Source: Tetrapyrgos nigripes
Taxonomy: Eukaryota; Basidiomycota; Agaricomycetes; Agaricales; Campanellaceae
Direction: 5' to 3'
Length of the DNA stretch: 64,000 bases
NCBI GenBank assembly: GCA_013368315.1
Contig: JAACJM010000031.1
Location: forward strand, 248,001 to 312,000
Shown here: positions 59,510 to 64,000 of the stretch, piece after piece
Layout: every line of letters starts with the position of its first letter
Position numbering within the stretch: position 1 is the stretch's first letter
Translations under genes and position numbers: made by a program
Notes under the pieces: generated by a model
What the model was told of the DNA's origin: nothing
Seen by the model: only the letters and a program-made list of their open reading frames with translations
The model's database searches: none

Positions 59510-62477
59510 TCGTTTTTGTACACGGTGATATGATGGCCGTTTTGGTTGACTTGTCGACTGTGACGTGAATCGCATTGAACCCTTTGCATTCGGGGAGATC
59601 GGTGATGAAGTCGGTAGTGATAGTTCCAAAAGGACGTTCTGGGATTTCGGTGGGAATTAGGGGAATCCGAGTAGGATGATTGTTAGCCTTCGTCGCCTGG
59701 CATTTGGCACAGCCAGTTACGTAGTCCCTGACGAAAACTGACATTCCGGGCCACCAGAATTCTCTGCTGACTAGTTCGTAAGTTTTGTATCGTCCAGGGT
59801 GTCCTGCGGCTAAGGAATCGTGATGTAATTTTACGATGTCCCGTCGGAGGTCGTTGTCCGCCGGCACGTAGATTTTCCCTCGGAATAAGATGATTCCATC
59901 TTCGTAGTTCCATTCCTGTAGATTCTTCGCCAGCGAACGTGGTCCGTTCTGTAGAATGATATCTAAGGCACTTACTACCTCTAAGTCCTTCTTGGGGCAT
60001 TCCTTGATTCTCCGTCGGAGTTCTACGTCCCCTATAGCGGTTACTGCTCCTTGTCTAGTTGCTCAGATTCGGAAGAATCTGGGGTCCAGGAGGATCCTGT
60101 CGGCGTTGTCGTTCTCGGTTCCAATTCGATGATATGGCCATCTAGACAGTGGATCAGCTTTGTTGAGGCTTCCTGGTTTATGTAGAAGGGAAAACTCAAA
60201 TCGTGTGAGGAATAGCGCCCATCGTGCTTGTCGTCGACTAAGTTTCTGGTTAGTCTGGAAGTATTCCAGGTTCCTGTGGTCTGTAAAGATTTCGATAGTA
60301 TGGGGTGCTCCTTCCAAATAATGCCTCCATGTTTCTAACGCTCGTATGATTGCCAGTAGTTCTTTGTCATAGATGTCGTAGTTTCGTTCGGTTTCAGAGA
60401 GGGATTTAGAGATGTAGGCGACTGGATGCCATCGGTTGTCCTCCCCTGTTTGCATAAGTATTCCCCCCATTGCGTAGTCTGATGCGTCCACCTCTACTCG
60501 GTATGGTTTCGTGTGATCCGGCATTAATAGAACAGGTTTGGAAGTGAAGGCCGTTTTGAGGGCTTGGAAGGCTTTCTCGGCCTCTGTACTCCAGTACCAC
60601 TGGTTGTCCTTCTTCGTCAGATCGAACAGAGGTCGTGCGATTTTCGAGAAATCTTTGATGAAGCGTCTGTAGAAGTTCCCGAACCCCAAGAAGGCCTGTA
60701 CTTCCTTCACTGTTTTGGGTGTTGGCCATTCAACTACTCCTGCTACCTTGGTCAGATCCATCGCCAAGGTGTCATGAGAGACAATCAGTCCTAGGAAGTC
60801 GACCTTGTCTGCTTCGAATACGCATTTTTCGGGTTTGGCGTACAGGTCGTTATCCCGTAGTCGTTGTAGAACTGTTCGGATCAGTTCCCGATGTTCTTCT
60901 ATGTCACGGGTGAATATTAAAATGTCATCCATATAAATGACAATCTTCCCTTGGTCAATGAGATCCTTGAAAATAGTGTTCATCATCGCTTGGAAGGTTG
61001 CTGGCGAGTTCATTAATCCGAAGAACATGACCGTCGGTTCGAATAGTCCTCGGTTGGTTTTGAAGGCGGCTTTCCATTCGTCCCCCTCTTTGATACGAAT
61101 GTTATTGTATCCCCACCGTAGGTCGATTTTGCTGAATACGTATGTGTTTTTGAGTTTGTCGATTAGTTCTGGGATGAGGGGTAGTGGATACGCGTTCTTC
61201 ACAGTCCCTTTATTGAGTGCTCTGTAATCCTGTATGGGACGTAGCTTTCCGTCTTTTTTTTTAACGAAGAAGAAGGGACTTGCCATTGGAGATTTTGATG
61301 GTTTAATATATCCCTTTTCGAGATTCTCATTCAGGAAGGTGTCGAGTTCGGATTGTTCGTTTGGGGAAAGGGGGTATGTTTTACATGTGCGTGGTAGGAA
61401 ACTGTCTTGTAACTCGATTGCGTGGTCCCAGTCACTTCGTTGGGGTAAGCGTTCTGAAGTCTTTTTGTCGAATATCGACAAGTATTCGTGGTAATGTTTG
61501 GGTATCTGCCCCTTTAATGGGGCAGGCGAGTTCGTGGATTTGTCTTCAGTGCCTCGACGCGCTTTGGAAAAGGCGGCTCGGATACTTAGCTTGGTTTCTG
61601 ATGGGTCTTCGTCAGGGTCGCTCGAGGTATCCAAGTATTCCATAACGAGTTCACTCCATTGTCCTGGCACCTCCCATTGTCCGGTTGTATCTTCTGAGGT
61701 AAGCACTGCTCCTAAGTCGATTCGTTGCAGTCGGATGTTTCTAGACCGTTGTGATCGGCGTCGTCCGGCTGTCTTTGATTGTGGAGTAATTTTATGAGGT
61801 CCTACGATGTCCCTGAATGTCACTTGGTAATCTCGGTGGTACGTTCTGGGATCGACTATTTCAGGTTGTTTCGTTTTCGTAGGATAGGGTGTCGACTTAG
61901 CTTTGGTTCGTTTTGGAACTTTTTCCGTTGTACAAGCGTCAGGGCATCGTGTCAGGTTGATTGCTGATGTTGCCCAATCAATTTCCGGATTATGATGTCG
62001 TAACCAATCGGTTCCCAAGATGATATTGTGGTCTCCTATGTCTGTGATGTAAAACTCGGCAGTTTCCTCGTGGTGAGATTGATGGTTTTGGTTATAGATT
62101 CGTAGCTTTTGAACGGTATAGTGTTTTACCCATCCCATTACGTTTTCCGATCCGTCGACATTCCGAACTGGGAATGGTTTTTCTAGGGGAGTACGGTTTA
62201 GGTGATGTTTTTGGGCAAAGGTGTCGTTGATGATGATTCCTTCCGCTCCACTGTCTAGCAAGGTGGTTGCGTCGATTTTTCGTCCAGTTATTTTCCCGAT
62301 CAATTCAACTTTCAACTCTATTGAAGGGGTCTGTTGATTTCGAGTGATTGCCATGATTCTTAATTCAGATAGGGATCGTGGCTTACGAAAGGGTATAGGG
62401 CTCGTGTATTGCCTGTGTTTTACTGGTATATATGTCCATGCTCCTCCTCCTGACGACGTGGCAGGGGAGGTGTTCAA
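59510..62477 (-). pseudogene. pol polyprotein, outer copy, 5' part
   Basis: 804 codons are open from MNTSPATSSGGGAWTYIP (62477) through protease (TTLLDSGAEGIIIN), reverse transcriptase (IYMDDILIF, PIQDYRALNKGT) and RNase H (VEVDASDYAMGG, FTDHRNLEYF) to TGA at 60063-60065, after DPRFFRI. The inner copy has CGA there. The frame continues beyond the stop with ATRQG and the integrase zinc finger (HHDSLAAGHPGRYKTYE, CAKCQATK) and TTDFITDLP, to CTKTID, where the inner element interrupts at 59504/59509. The remainder is at 50858-51802. Apart from that single stop and the insertion this pol would be complete. Confidence 0.92.
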
Positions 62478-64000
62478 AAATCCGATTCTGTTATGAACTT
62501 CTTTAGTAGTCCTTCCTTTTCTTCTCCCGATAGTGCTCCGATTCTAGTAGTGAGTTCCGAGATGTTGTCCGTGGTAGTGTTGTCCTTGGGATCCGAAGTT
62601 CCCGTGACGGCTGCAGTTTTTATGGAAGGTCTCCAGGTCGTGTTGTTGGAAGTGGTCGAAGGCGTACTGGGGAATGTAGGGCAATCATTCCCTATATGTC
62701 CCTGTCCTCGACATCTGAAACATCGCCCTTCCTTCCTTAGTTTATCCCTTTCTTGGGGGGTCAGTTTCGGTGGATATTTAGTGATTGAAGATGCACCTGG
62801 GACGTTGTCTTGGAAGGTGTTTATTTCCACACTCCTCATTCGACTACTTCCTGTTCCTTGTGATCTCCTACTCGGTTGTCCTTCCTCTCTTCTTGGTTTG
62901 TTCCATGAGGTTTTCTCCTCCTGCCTTTCTAACCAAATCATGTGTTGTTTTACCGCCGCCTTTTGTAATGCCGCGAGACTTTTGGATTGAGTGGACAGGT
63001 AGGAGATCCGGTCGACTAGTCCTCGGGGAAGTCCTTTTCGATAGTACTTCATTAACGCCTTGTCGTTATAGCCAGTATCGTCAGCGTATCGTTTAAATTG
63101 AGAGTTGTACTTATCGATGTCCGCCAGGGTCCCTTCCATTCTAATATGTTCTATCTTGGTTTGGGCCTGGGTTTCTCAAGCCGAGGGTTTGAAGTCTCGC
63201 AGGAATTCTCGTTTCACCTCGTGTAGAGTCCAGGATTTCTTTTTCGTTTTTGAGGCGGAAGAGTCTTCATCGGTACTCGTATATTCTTCATCACTATCAC
63301 TGAAGTCATCTTCCTCCTCGAAAACCTTCGCCATCATATTTCGTGCCCATCGTTTCGCTTCATCTCCTGAGAATAGTGTGAGGAAGAACGATATCTTTTC
63401 GTCTTCGGTCGGATAGACTTGGTCGTTGAGACGGAGATAGTTGTTAAATTTGGCCATCCAATCTTTCGTTTGGTTCCGATCTCCTGTGAACTTCTCTGGT
63501 TTTACTCCTCGCTCTTTGGTAGTCATGTTAGGGAAGGCTGAAGACTGCGCGTCATCGTCAGGTGGTGCGGCGTCATGGGGTACTTGGGTTCCTCCCGCAG
63601 CGGCTGTGGCGGGATTTTCGGACATTTCGAGGGCGGCGTGAAGGGAGTGGAAGTCGATTGGTTGTGAGGGGTTGACTGAGATAGGTTCTTGGACTGCACT
63701 AGGGGTACTGTCCGTTGGAGACCTGTTGAGAGGGTTTTGGGGTTCTAGAGGAGTTTCGTTGTCTGGGTTCAGTTCGTGAGAAGGAGTTGGTGATGGGGTT
63801 CTGACAGGATTCGGGTTTTCTGTGGTAGATTCTGATAGAAGTGATTGGAAGAGTAAAACTGGTTCGATACCGACTGTTTGTTCTTCGGTTGAGAGGGGTC
63901 GATTATTTATGGAGAGTCGATTGGGACACGGATGGGTTGTACAAAATTCCCACCGGTTTTCGTGTGAGAAGTAGCAGTCTTGTTGATTTCGGGGGAAATG
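62474..64000 (-). pseudogene. gag protein, outer copy, partial at window edge
   Basis: Same architecture as the inner gag: CYFSHENRWEFCTTHPCP patch near the edge, Pro-rich linker, capsid blocks KPEKFTGDRNQTKDWMAKF and RYADDTGYNDKALMKYY, zinc knuckle CFRCRGQGHIGNDC, end ITESDF with TTT TGA. It keeps the Trp codon that is a stop in the inner copy. Instead it has TGA at 63176-63178 after FKPSA, where the inner copy has an arginine codon. The frame is open to the window end, so the start lies outside. Confidence 0.9.

Larger units (their letters stand above)
49678..64000 (-). mobile_element. Ty3/Gypsy chromovirus, outer copy (5' end outside window)
   Basis: The element reads right to left: gag (62474-64000 and beyond), protease-RT-RNase H-integrase (59510-62477, continued at 50858-51802), a 3' accessory frame (50159-50773), a polypurine tract (minus strand of 50148-50160, AGAAGGGGGGTAG) and the 3' LTR (49678-50147). 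The integrase is split by a complete second copy at 51808-59504. Flanks of that insertion join exactly across the duplicated GTCAA. gag and pol each have one in-frame stop. The 5' LTR must lie beyond 64000. This is a fungal genomic retrotransposon. Confidence 0.92.

Overview
The window looks like nuclear DNA of a mushroom-forming basidiomycete (Agaricomycetes). Genes are intron-rich with many roughly 50-90 nt GT-AG introns. Several families seen here are typical of, or expanded in, that group: DUF6535 and DUF6534 membrane proteins, multiple divergent G-protein alpha subunits, and a glyoxal oxidase. No bacterial features (operons, ribosome binding sites, CRISPR) are present. All calls were made by eye from the sequence. 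No database search was run, and exon borders are inferred from splice motifs and family conservation.

Layout. 1-2767 holds no gene I can support. 2768-5674 (+) is the mitochondrial succinate dehydrogenase flavoprotein. 5.8-21.4 kb is a G-protein neighbourhood: three Galpha paralogs on the minus strand (5799-7386, 14266-15724, 19427-20883), of which only the middle one is intact. It also holds a DUF6534 seven-helix protein (8737-10543), remnants of an AIF2-like oxidoreductase and an F-box gene, and a DUF6535 gene head-to-head with the intact Galpha. A 3' remnant of a second DUF6535 lies beside the third Galpha, so a Galpha/DUF6535 block was duplicated and then decayed.

21.4-37.1 kb is ordinary genic sequence: a MATE transporter, a transaldolase, a tandem pair of MFS transporters duplicated with their upstream regions, snurportin-1 and a secreted glyoxal oxidase.

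37.1-64.0 kb is transposon territory with three separate nestings. (1) A Mutator-like element (9-bp target duplication) carries a hAT-like MITE (8-bp duplication) inside one terminal repeat. (2) A CACTA-like element (3-bp duplication, long terminal inverted repeats) carries a Tc1/mariner-type element (TA duplication) in its right arm. (3) A Ty3/Gypsy chromodomain retrotransposon on the minus strand has a second complete copy of the same family inserted in its integrase (5-bp duplication GTCAA). The outer copy runs off the right edge.

The retrotransposon family is the most interesting content. It has a predicted self-priming site of the Tf1 type, a 5' reading frame without ATG upstream of gag, and a conserved 3' reading frame of about 205 codons with Cys/His modules between pol and the LTR. 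Both copies are inactivated. All three LTR differences of the inner copy are CpG/TpG transitions, and four of five stop codons lie where an arginine CGN codon stood, which points to decay through cytosine methylation.
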